The notes beneath the pieces are model-generated. The model was not told where the DNA came from, ran no database searches, and saw nothing but the letters and a program-made list of their open reading frames with translations. From Galerina marginata (lineage: Eukaryota > Basidiomycota > Agaricomycetes > Agaricales > Galerinaceae), in assembly GCA_023014335.1 (NCBI GenBank), contig JAECYW010000005.1:2480001-2544000 (forward strand): a DNA stretch of 64,000 nucleotides, read 5' to 3'. Numbering within the stretch: the stretch's first letter is position 1; the number at the start of each line of letters is the position of its first letter. Below, piece after piece: positions 38,901-50,686 of the stretch. The translations under genes were made by a program, and so were the position numbers.

Positions 38901-39099
38901 GAATTAAAAAACGTGCACTTGATATCGTGCTGTGCAAGATTTACATGTCAGGGCTCTGCTAAATTGACCGGACCAGCAACTGTAATTCCATCGCAGGTAT
39001 GTAACATAGCACAGGTGAAAATTGGCTGGTAGGAATGCTAGTACAGTATCAAGGCACCATATCCCTGCAGCACCGTTGTCACCGATTGTCCGTCACCGA

Positions 39100-40472
39100 C
39101 TACCTCCCACCGACAACATCATCAACTCTTTGCTGCCACTCATCAGCAACAACGTCTCCTATCTCATAGTCTTCACCCGCGCCGTAAGTCTGTCTGTCGG
39201 TCTTGAGGACATCGCGGAATATCCTGCATAGTATATGAGGATGTAAGTGAACTGTCGCGGAAGAAGAGCTAATGATGATACACACCTTATTGCCCTCGTA
39301 ACATCAGATCCTGCCAGCTGGCGTACCACCGCGAGCCGTCGGTCGATGAGGTTCCAATATTTTTCACCGCCACTGCACTCGACATGAACAGCACGCTAAC
39401 ATAATTCAGGTTTTATCTGGGGGTGGTGGAATCGCTCGGTGCTTACCATCAGGGCAACTCTGGAGCAGAGTTGGACAGTCGGGCGACAGGGCGTCCCGTG
39501 GACAATGACCTGCGCCAGGGCGAATACGTTGATGTCGTTAGTTATGCTATCCCGTATCTGCAGTAAGGAATAGTGAGTCAGCATTCTTGACTTTCTTCAT
39601 AATTATACGTACAAGTTTCTTGACTCGCGCCCGAGTTTGCGTGAGCGCATAACTAACAGCGGCCGTAATTTTCTCCCAGTTCGAATAGTCGTGTTCAATG
39701 CCAGCTGGAAGATCGAATCGATAGCGCTTGAGTATATCCTGAAGAAAGATTGACCATAGGGTTCAAAAGATAGGTAGAAGGCATACGAGTATGTGGTTGC
39801 GAGGGATATCACCCTTATAGGCGCTTATGTTCACAGACAGCAGTACGGCAAGGGAGTAGTTGCCTATGTTCGTCTTCATAAAGCAGTTTGAGCTGAGAAA
39901 GCCTCGAGAGCGGGGATGAAACTCATACCTTCAAATCATCGGACACCTGATAAGGTGGCGCGGCCGATCGGAAGGCGTCAACTTTGTTTTCTACTGAGAG
40001 CAAGCAGACAAACAGCTTGGCTTGACGGCCCAGCGGCGTGTCCTGACCACTGTTTAGAAGGAAGGACAAAAGTTATATCCGTACGAGTACTCACTTGCAG
40101 GAAGGTCTCGAGCTCGTCGCGCTGCTCGGGACGAAGCTTCTTGTACGACGCGTACCGCAAAGTCGCGGCAGTCACATTCCCGAGGGAAGGCGACAGTGAC
40201 TGGGCTCCTGCTGAGCCAGGGGTTTCGTTGTCGGGCTCGGTGTCCCCACCGTCCGGTTCGTCGTCATGCTCGTGGTTTCTTTTCCCTAACACCTGGTCAG
40301 GCGCCGGGCTCGACCTCAGCATGGCATCTTCCAAGGCCTTTTCAGCGGCAGAAAGGATGATCAGAGCCCCTTCCCTCCGAAGTGGGCGGGGAGCCTGCGG
40401 GGTGGAAGCTGGTTGAGCTTGAGACTGAGTGGTAGAGGTAGCAGGAGAATCTGCAGGTGGTGAAGGTGCCAT
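39100..40472 (-). CDS. Conserved basidiomycete protein of unknown function
   Basis: Six or more exons are joined. Exon 1 (from 40472) is Pro/Ser/Thr-rich with an acidic stretch and RYASYKKLRPEQRDELETFL. Next come DTPLGRQAKLFVCLLSVENK, then TNIGNYSLAVLLSVNISAYK with GDIPRNH, then DILKRYRFDLPAGIEHDYSN with SYALTQTRARVKKL. Later exons give DINVFALAQVIVHGTPCRP, CSGGEKYWNLIDRRLA and a tail CRIFRDVLKTDRQTYGAGED ending in VDDVVGGR. The order recalls a multicopy family I have seen in mushroom genomes, with no known domain. The reading frame survives every intron, so the gene appears intact. It is helical and probably intracellular. It may be tied to the mobile elements downstream, but no direct link is seen. 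Confidence 0.6.
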
Positions 40473-41994
40473 TGCGAGAATGATTATAACATTCCAGGAA
40501 ACACGAGCTTTTATAATGTTTAAGAGTCACGTAAAAATCGTTATGACTCCGAGCAATCAAAAGTGACTCGAGGCATCGTGACCAGATTTTCAGACGCCGC
40601 GCATTCGGATTTTCCTGCATAAGGCCGTCAAGCATCGGTTCGTTGAGGGCATCACATCCACTGGAACGAAAAGTGCTGACTGTTCGCCGAATCGTCCACG
40701 GACAGCCGGCGGCCAAATGGCTGTTGAATTTTTGAGGGCAGACGGCGTGACGGAGATATAAGCAGGTTTAAGCATGGTTTGAATTTGGTTTGAATGTTGC
40801 ACCACAACCAGGCAACTGTTTCCTCGCCGGCGCCGTTATTTGAACAGTTTAACTTATAGGATTTCATACGAGTAAGAAAGCATAAATAACAGGAAATAAA
40901 TTAAACAGTAAGTAGAACTCGGATAAAGGGCCCATTTGATCTGTATCTCAGAAGCAGTGCCCGGGCTCAAAGCTTGCAGGCTGTGGCATGCGTTGGAAAC
41001 ATCCGGTGGGGTGTCTGACTTGCAGGCAGTAGCTGGGTTGCTCATGAACAGCCCGATCGAAACCCCCGATGGAGTGCGGGAACGCGGGGAAGCGAGGGCA
41101 CCGCCAGTGAATTAGGCTGGCATCGGGGGCGATGCCCGGCGATCACGAAGGCGCTCAGGGCACTTGGCGGCGTCGAGGACGATGAGGGGCAGTCACTGGG
41201 CGTCACAGGGTAAAAATTGACCAGAGCACAAAACGTCCGCCGAACAGTCCGCCAGACCTATCCGTCACATTTGATTCTCATGGACGTGATTTTCTGGGTT
41301 CGTTCAGCGGGTTTTGGGCCACGACTTTGAGGCAATTCCAAGCGCCGTCGCCCCGTGGCTGGCCAGCGCAGAGCCTAATGGCGAGGCCGTTGCTGTTGAG
41401 GACTGTACAGCAGTCCTATCCAAAGGTTAGATGTGCTTGAGCGCGTGTACGAGGAGGTACTTACCCTGTGCCAGATTCGTAGCCCGCTCGAGCACCATGG
41501 TGGATGCCTTGGAAGTCCTGGGTCTGAAATCGAATGTGGGATGGGCTGAGCGGATGCCTGAGGGGGTATCAGTGCTGAATAGAGGCGAAAGGAAGGTGAA
41601 AAGGCAGGTGCATTCCAGCAGAAAAAAGGGGCCTATGGCAAGCAAATTCCCTGCGGGGTATCCGCGTTGCCATAGCCCAGATGAAGAACGAGAAAAAAGA
41701 GGTTTGGGCGTGCAGTAGTTACACTAACCATGTGAAACAAGTGGCTTTCAAAACCATTTATGAGACATCGACAGCTTCTACTGCCGCGGATGCTCAGAAG
41801 GCTGAGGCTGCTGGAGCGGCGCCGGCGTTTGCTGATCCAGGCAGGTACATGCCTCGGTGAACAGTGGGTGCAGGGCGCTGGCTTAAAGTATTCAGGCCAC
41901 AGTGTTATATTCTGCGCTTCGCCGGGCTGATAGTCCCAGGTACGGCCACGATGTCCCTCGCGAGGCAGGCGAATGACGAGGTATAGGTGAATGA
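40473..41994. other. Gap upstream of the conserved gene, GC-rich, nothing recognised
   Basis: About 1.5 kb. The stretch 41040-41420 is GC-rich on both strands, without a convincing exon chain. Frames at 41427-41645 and 41633-42049 on the minus strand have low-complexity composition and no family motif. Confidence 0.4.
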
Positions 41995-42465
41995 CGAAAT
42001 AGGTGAAAGGCGGCGGCGGGCTCAAATGGGTGGTGGGGTGAGGAAGCAAAAACTAGTCGAAGGGATCGTCACTGTAAGCCAGCAGCAGATAGACAGGCTA
42101 CTTACATACCGTGCATTCTGTGAAGTTCTGCCACCATCTTTATGCCGCGGCGCTGTCTTAAGTATCGTCAGCAAGTGCTCCGGTGTCGTGCCCTGCGGCG
42201 GGTGGAGGGGATAACCTGCGCCACCGTATAAATCAAAAGAGGCACCTGCCCTAGTGATGACGGGACTTCCGACGACTGAGTGCTGAAAACCAGTCAATTC
42301 CGACTAGAAGCCTCCGCCTCAGTGTCGGTGGACCAGAACGAGTGGAGAGGAGGGGCCATTCTGTCCCTGTGCCGGTAGCCAGGAACGAGTGGAGAAGAGA
42401 GCTGCTGTTTTGTTTGGCCTGAAGTGTCGCAACAACACCAAACGGCGCGCCAGACCTGGAAGCAA
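41995..42465 (+). repeat. Single arm of the long-inverted-repeat element family
   Basis: Homologous in the same orientation to the left arm at 57345-57950. Matching blocks occur in order: GGTGAAAG, CTCAAAT followed by GGGTGGTGG, GCTACTTACATACCG, TGTGAAGTTCTGCC, CCGCCTCAGTGTCGGTGG and GCTGTTTTGTTTGGCCTGA. The inverted partner that should close this copy is not found nearby. Confidence 0.65.
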
Positions 42466-42510
42466 GGAAATAGTGATATATATAGACTAATTTTTCCTTT
42501 GCAGTATATG

Positions 42511-42648
42511 GAAAGATGGCTCAGTGGTTTTGATCTTACAGCTGTGAACTAACGCTTGCAGGTTGAACTACTTTTAAAGGTCGAGAGATCGAACCGCATG
42601 AGATGCATTTTATTTCGAACCTGTCATCCTGGGTATGATTTTTTTTTT
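42511..42648 (+). repeat. Candidate tRNA-derived SINE-like pol III unit
   Basis: An A-box-like TGGCTCAGTGG (42517-42527) and a B-box-like GATCGAACC (42587-42595) are spaced about 60 bases apart. A run of T closes the unit near 42639-42648. The stems of a real tRNA do not fold, so a SINE or tRNA relic fits better than a tRNA gene. Confidence 0.35.
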
Positions 42649-42810
42649 ACATGCCTCTAGTCCACAGGTGCAAAGCAAGTTAAGTCTCATATTACAACCT
42701 CCTGGTTTACTATGTGCTACAAAGCAGATTAGATTGTTTCAACTGGATCAAAAGTAGCAATCGTCAATTATTCCATAAACCCAACAGTATATTTCGGTAT
42801 ACATAAGTAA

Positions 42811-44684
42811 TTAGCCTGCAGTATTTCCCTTACCAGCACCGGGTGCAGACTCGATGAAGACCTTGTTCTGCCCGTACGCTTGCGCCCAAGCCTCACCAAC
42901 ACGTTCCGAGAAATTGATGCTGATAATTGAATTGGACGATCCTGCAAGTTTTGATGTTCCATGTGGGAGATTTGGCTGGAAGGCGATCACTGTTCCTCGG
43001 GCCTGGCGAACCACGACGCGTAGGGAGGCATCCACAAAGCTACCACCGCCACCTGGAACATCCGGCTCAGAAGCTTGAACCCCGCTGTTTGCTCGTGTCG
43101 AACTGCGTGTACTGCGTTTCAGGTGAGCGGGACTGGTGTTCTGAGCCTGGGCCTTGCAATCGCGGGCTACACAAAACGAGAAGGCCCATGTGCAATAGGC
43201 CGCGTCGGTATGTAGCCAGCTACAGCCTGGTTCAAAATGGATTCAGAGAGAGGTAACAGAACCTACGCTTCATAATCCCGTGAAAGGTAGGCTTCGGGAG
43301 GTGCTCGCTCGGCTGTTGGAAAGCCATAATCCTTTTCACCGATCTGAATATTGAAACCATGACCTATCAAATAAGTTCAGCGATGGACATGGAATAAGAT
43401 TTACAGGAAAATATATACCTGGTGCAATATTTCTTGTAGCAAGGCGCGGTAGACCATACCTTTCGAGGCAATCGTCGACGTGTTCAAGAACTTCGCGTGG
43501 CATTACTGAGCGAATAATACTCCAGGTAATCGACACCGCCCCGATGATTTCGCGGTCGTGCTCGATCTGTGTCACGGTGTCGAGGCGTTTTGTATAACTC
43601 TTGGCTAAACCAATTACACGCGCGTGCCATGGCCCATTGTTCAAGCCGACCTGGGATATATGACCTGGGTGCGTGGGCTGCAAAAGATAGGGTTTAACCA
43701 CAGTATTAAACTAAATTTTTAGAAAAAAAGAGAACACACCCGGACATTACGGCGTTCATGACAGGCCTCATCGACAACAGCTTTCAGCCATGCATAAAAA
43801 GCACCGGCGAAGGGTGCTGAGGAGGCGACACCGCGAATAATAACGAGCTCAGGCTTGAAATTGCCTGTCAAATGTTATAAATCGAACGTTAAAATCAGAG
43901 CAGTAGCCAGTGATATGTGTGACATACCCTGTTCATCCCAAGAATAGAAGAGAACAGATTCGGTTTCACTGACCACATAGTATCCCCCTTCAGCGCTGGC
44001 CAAAATCCCAGCTCTACCAGGGAAGTCCACTTCGTTGATGACCTGACGGAGCTTGATATGCGAGACTGCCCGCGGGCGTTCGACGAGTTTAAGCTGGAAG
44101 GGACGCGTATCACCCACCAGCGGCAACAGGCTACGACCCCAGAATGGAGAGGCCATTATACCAAGTTCATAAATCTTTCAGGGCAAAATTAGCTGGTGGA
44201 ACGGACACAAACAAGCAGGACATACGTACTTTTCGTCTTTTCTCCCAGTGCGAAGCATTTTGCTGGCCATATGAAATGTCATTTGAATGAGCCAGATGCT
44301 GTTTCCATACGGATTTGAAGTACAGAATCGCTTTGTAACTCGGGTTTACCTTCTTCTGGTAAACACTTGTCTGGTGCAGCTCACATAGGAAAGCAACCAC
44401 CTGGAATGAATGCCCGTGAATACAAACAACCGATGAAAGGATAATTACTTACAGTAGTAATTGATTTATCAAGAAGCCTTCCGCAGGTAGCCATCAGATC
44501 AGCAATCGTTGGCGATATGGGCATGAAATCCTGCAGCTTGACCTGGTGCAGCTTCAAAGTGACGTCAAGGGATGAAAGGAATAGAATAACTGGAAAAGGT
44601 AAGAGCCGGTAAACCATCAATGGGGATGGACTACTCACAATTTTCCCGTCGCACTACTGTAGGCCTTCCCTTCTTTTTCGTCAT
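42811..44684 (-). CDS. 2-oxoglutarate/Fe(II) dioxygenase-like protein, possibly TET/JBP-related
   Basis: Multi-exon gene of roughly 480 residues. Exon 1 encodes MTKKKGRPTVVRREN, an AT-hook-like basic start. The middle part is helical and beta (PFWGRSLLPLVGDTRPFQLK, ESVLFYSWDEQ, ITWSIIRSVMPREVLEHVDD). Then come GFPTAERAPPEAYL and, near 43190-43220, LHTDAAYCTWAFSF, which carries an H-x-D metal motif. Downstream is GTVIAFQPNLPHGTSKL, whose His could be the third iron ligand of a double-stranded beta-helix. Fungal TET/JBP dioxygenases oxidise 5-methylcytosine and are expanded in basidiomycetes together with transposons; placing this gene there is inference. The Arg expected to bind 2-oxoglutarate is not obvious (SSNSIISINFSERV), so activity is uncertain. 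The gene lies just right of a repeat arm. Confidence 0.5.
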
Positions 44685-45003
44685 GGAGAGCACGGGTACG
44701 GGGGAATGGGGGTTTCAGAGTGAACTCACTGACACTGAGCTGCGTCTGCTGTCGCAAGATCATCACATGACTGATTATAAAGCACAGACAGGACTGCAAG
44801 ATAATAGATATCGCCGTACACCACTATACGACTCTGTCAACCGTGGCCCGGACAGTTCTGGACACCGTTTCCCCCTGAGAAATCTCTTTGCAAGACAGGC
44901 AGACCGTATAGGCGACATCGGATATATGTCTGAACATGTACTTTCATGGGACGTTTCTACCGTAAGTGCGGCCGTCCTATATGCTTTCTGGCTGGTAATC
45001 TGA
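44683..45003 (+). pseudogene. First-exon fragment of the 852-residue orphan family
   Basis: The plus-strand frame reads ELRLLSQDHHMTDYK, YDSVNRGPDSSGHRFPLR, NLFARQADRIGDIGYMSE and AAVLYAFWLVI before a stop. The DNA at 57950-58140, just upstream of the 852-residue gene, is clearly similar over about 180 bases (GTGGCCCGG, TTTCTGGACAC, GCGAGACAG/GCAAGACAG, TCTGAACA). Here the exon is open but the rest of the gene is missing; there the main body is open but the exon is broken. Its ATG overlaps the ATG of the opposite-strand dioxygenase-like gene. Confidence 0.55.
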
Positions 45004-45154
45004 GCTACCTATCGTCTCAGTCCTCCGAAACCTCGCTTCCTCTCCTGGTGGAACAGCTTTACGATTGAAGCCCTGCACAACTTATATCACAAACAATCTG
45101 CCTTCCATTCAAAATCTACTGAACACAGAACGGTTACAGCGGTGGCAAGAGCAT

Positions 45155-46093
45155 TTACTTCCTCCTCCACAGTGGCAATGGCGAAGCCCCATTGAGGGTC
45201 TCTCTCAGCTTCTGCGCATCTTCAGCGGACAGGTCCGACGCCCGCGGCTTGTGGCGACGAGTATTGTGGGGCGAGATGGGGTCGAAGTAAGGCCGAGGAC
45301 GAACAGAGATCGAAAGACCGGACGCAGGTATCTCCAAAACCTATGTAAGTGGTTTCTCTTTCTGGTCGGAAAATGTTACTCACCGACATGGCCCTGCACC
45401 AGGATGTGACTTGCTTTGATACTCTAGCATTGTTTGGGATATTACGCACAAAGTATAGCATCATCTCCAGCATGAGATTCCGATTCTGCCAGAATCGGTA
45501 ATCTGTCCGCACGATTTTGAGCCATTCAGGTGAAAGTTCATCACGAGAGTCTCCAATATATTGGTCAATGACCACGGTAGGACTCTGCCAGTAATACAGC
45601 AAGAAGCCAGCGGTCGGTGGGACACAAACACGGAGTGTCAGTGTGAATTCGTCGGGGTCCTGAACTCCATCGTCGACGAGTCCCTGACGAAAAGCAAGAT
45701 TAGCAACGCCCAGATGAGTTTTATCAATACCCACGTTCTTGTGTATAACGTTTAAGCTGCACTCAACATCATCTTGCCACAATAGATACTCGAGAGTCAG
45801 GCCGCGCTTGTATGGATTGCTGGTAGGCGCCGTGGTGCGTGTCTTCCCATCTGCAATCCACCTGTCGATGGTGCCCGGAACGCCATGCTCCGCGCGATAC
45901 GCGACCTTTTCGTCATAGGTCATCCACTTGGTGCGTAAATCAGTAAGTGGGTAAAACTCGCTGTCGCTGAGGCCGAACTGGCGCTTGACACGCACGTCAG
46001 ACTGCAGTATTTTGGTCAGTAACAATGGATGAGAACGGAGAACAGTCTTACACGGAGATGCATCCTGCGGTCAAACCGTGAGGGAAGTGTCAT
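45155..46093 (-). CDS. Relative of the CACTA-element accessory protein
   Basis: Exon 1 MTLPSRFDRRMHLR splices in frame (donor GTAAGA) to SDVRVKRQFGLSDSEFYPLT. This is followed by GVPGTIDRWIADGKT, VCVPPTAGFLLYYWQSPTVV, RTDYRFWQNRNLMLEMM and, after a short intron, PYFDPISPHNTRRHKPRASD to the stop at 45155. The order and motifs match the accessory gene at 24770-25651, which sits inside the delimited transposon. Here no CACTG terminal repeat is recognisable around the gene, so it may be a captured or domesticated copy, or a remnant of another element. No enzymatic motif is seen. The frame is intact over about 270 residues. Confidence 0.65.
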
Positions 46094-46732
46094 GGATGAA
46101 AGCTGAGGCAAACCTGTATTATTATACTGGCGTCGTGTCTTCACTCGAGTCATATGTGCTCGACTGAGGTGCTCGAGTCATATGTGCTCGATTGATGTGC
46201 CCGAGTCAGATTTCTTATGTATTATACTGTAGACACTAAATATATAAGATGCTATTCATGTTTGAAGACAATAGCTATCGTTTCCCTCTCTTTGAGTTAT
46301 ATGAATATAGATAATAATTTATACAAAACATCTGAATCCCATGGAGGAAAGTTCGATGAGCAGATCGCCTATCCAGCCCTTCAAGTCTTGCTTCATGAGA
46401 GCAGCGAGATCTGGTTTCAACATAATACCAGATGCCTATAATAAAGCGCCTGCTGAAATCGTACCATGGCTGTCACCTGCAAGAAAACCGTCATGGATCT
46501 AACAGCTTTTTTATTGTCCTGCAAGCTATTCCTGAAGATCCACACCAACTCATAGCCTTTGAAGCAAGAGCCTCAGGCCAGAGGAGTCGAGCAGAGTACA
46601 TATGCGTGTTTCTACATAACAATAAGGTATACAAAGCAAGAAATTATCATGAATACAGTAAAGCCCGTCCCGGAGTGATGTACTAGGCGAAGAGTAGAGC
46701 AGGGAGGGCGGAAAGAAAAATTACACGACGGG
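46094..46732. other. Short intergenic region with GTGCTCGA repeats
   Basis: Between 46141 and 46210 the motif (G/A)(T/C)(A/G)CTCGA recurs about five times, with GAGTCATATGTGCTCGA twice exactly. The remainder shows no gene. Confidence 0.5.
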
Positions 46733-49463
46733 TCAAAATTCCACTTTCCTCCTTTGCACCGGCCTATATATGTCTTGTTTGAGCTGTTCTCTATCCAATT
46801 CCATATTGTCGATGGAAGGTGTATCTGAGCCTGAGGAAGTTTCAGGGGCTCTGAGGCTTTCCCTGTCTCTGAGGGCAACAAGGTCGCGTCTTAGAATTGT
46901 TCCGAAAGTCTTGATCATCGAATCCACAATTGGGCTCGGAGTCCATGGTGGTAAAGTGCACGGTGTGATAACGGAGTGCGAGCCTCGTATAATAAATGGT
47001 TTTTGGCTGTCCTCCGTCAGCTGGCCTAGGAAATGAGAACATACTGGGCAGCAGCGTTTTGAAACCCCGATTACATGTCCATAATCCTATTTTCATTTGT
47101 TTTTGAAAAGTGAGGACTTCGTCATGGATGAATAAGAGGGCATACAATCACCTTTACCTGTGACAATACATCGCTAAATTCGCTTCCGAGCAGACCGGGC
47201 TTGCTGGCGCTATTGATGAGGCTAGCGAGGGAGGCTTCACAATGCAAAGCACCTCTGAAGCTGAGTTTTTCCAGGCTGCAGTAGAATTTCCCGCCAATAC
47301 CAGGGCCCGTGAGGGAAGAAAACCTTTTCGTCAGCACTGTCTGCAAATCTGCTAGCCCTTTGGTGATCTTGGCATTGTCCATTTCCCTCGACGAAAGTTT
47401 CAGCTCCGAGAGCAAAGGTTCCAGAAACTGTTTATTAATCTCGGCATTGCCAGTCTTGCCGCCTAAATCCACGATATTCTTTATGTGCTGATGAAATTGC
47501 TGAATTGTCTTTGCACTGTGCGGCTGGTCCTTCCACATAGCCAATGCAGCCTTAGCCGCAGCTAAAGAGTCCCTAGCTTGTGTTGCTTTGGCTGTAGCCT
47601 TCTCGAGGAAGTCAAGTAATTCGGTGTTGGTGGTGGGGGGCAGAGATGCAGCAGTACCCACAGAAGTAGGATCTCTTGTTGGAAAGTATTCTGAGTGTAC
47701 CAAGAGTTTTCGCCAGTCATATAGGTCGGTTGATACCTTGGGAGCTACCAGGCACTTAACGGTGATACCACGGTGGCGAAATTTGGAGGACATGACATAG
47801 TTGACAACAGTTTCAGAGGCATTAAAATGTGCCACTATGAGCTGCAACCAATCGACGTAAGTCTTCGTCAGCTTTTGTGAAGCTTCCCCGTCCTTGTTCA
47901 GTAGGAGAACACCGCGTAGGAGTTCTGTGAGCTCTTCGTCGCTGGTATCCATGGGCTCGCCGAGCCATTCATTCTCGAACTCATCAGCATGGTACTGGTG
48001 GTCTTCTGCTGCATCGGCGTGAAAGTGGTTGATAAGCAGCAGCCCGATATTTTCGAGGTGCGTTCGGAAAGCTTGGCCCCTGGCCATTCTCAGAAGCGCA
48101 TACCCATACACCTGGGCATCAGTCAGGGTCTTGGCTAGTTGGAAGGGAAAATCTTCAGCCCGATCACCTGGGTTTAAGAGGACACAAAGGCGCCCCACGG
48201 CTGCCTCGAAGTGATCTAGAAGCTCAAGTAATACCTGATGAAACTCGCTGCATGTCTTGTCGTTGTAGATCAGAGAACCTGGAAGATCAAGTTCGGCTAA
48301 ATCGAGTAGGTTTGTTACCGAAGCGGCAAGAATGGGGATCCCGTCGGCTTTCAATCTGTTGGAAGCAGATATGAATTTAAGAAAAAGGTAATCATTGCTG
48401 GCCTCTTCTTTATCCTGTCTAGCATCCCCCGACAGTTTGGATATCTGAAGAGACTCAGATGGGATGGGAACGTTCTTCACTTTTTGCAAAGAGTTAAGAA
48501 AGGGCCGTGAGTGTCGATGGGTGATTCGTCGCTTTACCCTTTGGCGTGATATAGCCGCTGTGTACTTGAAGAGGTCTTCAGAGAGCCGAGTGCGAAATTT
48601 CATATCTTCACTCTTCCGAGAGTCCTCCATAAGGACGGTCGTTAAGATCCATAGATGAGTTGATAGCGATGGCTGGACCCTGTGATACAGCAGTGAATGC
48701 TGAGTGCATTGATAACGAGGTTCCTATACAGCACTCACCAAGCTGTCTCGAGGCTTTTCATGTATTCGTGTGCTGTCCGATTCCCAAGGTCCTTCGGCTC
48801 TTCTGGAGTGATGATGATGGGATATGCTTCACTGGCTGGGTCGGCTTCACGGTCGTTCCTCGTAAAAATAAAGTTCCAGCACTTTGAAACGAATTCTGCA
48901 ACTTCGCCGACTAGACTTGTTGATTGTGCTTCAGACCGGTCCATACTTCCGCTACTGTGAGTCGTATCCTGATCTGCGCAGGCTATTAAGCCAAGGTCCC
49001 AGCCGGCAATTGTTGAAACTGCGACTGCATTGTGCTGAGAGACAGCCAATTGAGCGAACGCATTGGATATCCTCAGTTCCTGGGGCGTCTGCGAGCTCCT
49101 CCGTTCTTTCTTTTCCAGGTTGTCGCCAGGTTTGAAGGGTACCGTATGTTGAAGCTGGGCTAGCAGGGTGGTAATGGTTCTAAAAACCTGCATGTTTTCG
49201 GGGACATCGCTGGGTTTTGAGAGGGGGCTGGATGAATGAGTGCTGTTGGGAATTGTGAGGTCGAGAGCTGAGTGCAGGGCGGCCACGACAGGTTTCTTTA
49301 GGGTATCAGTAATACGGTAAATCATGTCCAAGATAACGAATTTGGTGACGAAGCAGACACAATTGACACGTAAGAGTAATACCGGGCCGGTGCTTAATAA
49401 TGACCCGAGCCCTGAGTATAGATTTTTTTCCAACTGCTTCTCCAAAGTCGCAACTTTTTCCAT
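46733..49463 (-). CDS. OTT_1508-like deaminase family protein (paralog 1)
   Basis: Long, mostly helical N-terminal region followed by a C-terminal nucleotide/nucleic-acid deaminase-like domain. Near 47230-47250 ALHCEASLASL gives the H-x-E zinc/catalytic motif; after an intron, VIGVSKRCCPVCSHFLGQL near 47040-47080 gives the C-x2-C zinc pair. Together these match the OTT_1508-like deaminases, fungal members of the cytidine-deaminase fold whose substrates are not established. The N-terminal exon ends SLETAW and splices to QPSLSTHLWILTTVLMEDS, the same join as in the paralog at 63252. The start at 49463 is the first ATG in frame, and a later ATG at IYRITDTLKKP is possible. The last exon ends in a variable tail (ELDREQLKQDIYRPVQRR). 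The zinc motifs are intact. Confidence 0.72.
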
Positions 49464-50686
49464 ACGGCGCTTCGATTCTTGACGCAAACGTAAATTCTTT
49501 TGTTACAAGAGTATAACGTAGACATATTTTTTACTTTTAATGGTGAATTACGAGGATTCCAGGTGCACGATTAGAAGAGTACGGGAGAACATAACCATCA
49601 ACAGCGTAGTTTAAACAGGCAATTGACGAATTGATAGAGGGAACTGAATATGCATAAAAAGTGATGAGCTTAGTGCCAAGAATAAGAAAGAAGGAGAAAA
49701 GCTTACCGTGCAAACGAGCTTCCACTCGAGTCCCTCCCAAAACGAGGAAGTTTTGGATGAATCGAAACGTTGCCGCCAGACGTCAACTTGTCAAGACATC
49801 TATATACCCTTATTTACGAGAAACCAAAGGAAACAAGCTGCACACTAACTATCATGCGATGGAGGCCCATAAGTACGCAGCACAGGAGGGGTGATCATCG
49901 TCCGGGTCGTCGAGTCTAGGAAAGTCAGGCGGCAGATGTAACGGTTCCTTCTGTAATAGCAGCCTTGCCTGAACCGTCCCTATAAACAAGAGAATAATCA
50001 AAGACGTAAAAAATGGTGAGACAAAGAGGACGAGAACTCGGTGAGTCTAAATATGGACAGCCAAAATCATGCCAATAACTTAAGTCGGCGCCATTCTGGT
50101 CCGAAATTACAGTGCCTAACGTTCCGTCTTAGAAATCCGTATATCGATAAGCATCTGCATCATCTGACAGAACATTTCAGGTTTACAACTGCTGCATATG
50201 ACTTTCTTGACAGCCCGTGCTGCTTTAGCAGACTCTCTATCGGCAGGTTAACCTCCGAAATTCAGTGGACAGATGGACCATACACCGCGGCTCTTGGTCT
50301 GTTTCTTTGTTCAACCTCAGCTTCTTGATCTCGCATTGATTCCGGGTTCCGTATCTTTGGAGGAGATAGCTTTGGTATCCATGGCCTCAGTATTATACAC
50401 CCCCGGGCAAGGCGGACACGCCTTTCTGACCGGCTTGATATATGTGGAGTTCTGGACGACAGCAGGATTTATCGGTGTGTCGGCAATGCCGAGGTTCAAC
50501 GAATGGCGGCTGATGTCAAGCCAGACCAGGTCGTCCTTGCATAGGCTGTCCAAAGAAACTCTTCGCCAGTCAAAATTCAAGTCATTATTATGATGATATA
50601 TAATCCCTTCTTCCTTCCCGCCTCCGCTGCAAATGTTATAGTATCTAGAAGACAGCCGCGAGCATGTCAGAGCGTCGAAAAGAGCA
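49464..50686. other. Gap between deaminase paralog 1 and the second transposase-like gene
   Basis: About 1.2 kb. A minus-strand frame at 50317-50709 and a plus-strand frame at 50041-50328 show no family motif. It should hold the deaminase promoter and the 3' end of the neighbour. Confidence 0.4.

Noticed and set aside
41633..42049. 138-codon minus-strand frame
   Set aside because: Runs into the repeat arm, has low-complexity composition and no homologous motif.
42511..42648. Functional tRNA gene
   Set aside because: A and B box matches exist but the D, anticodon and acceptor stems do not pair.
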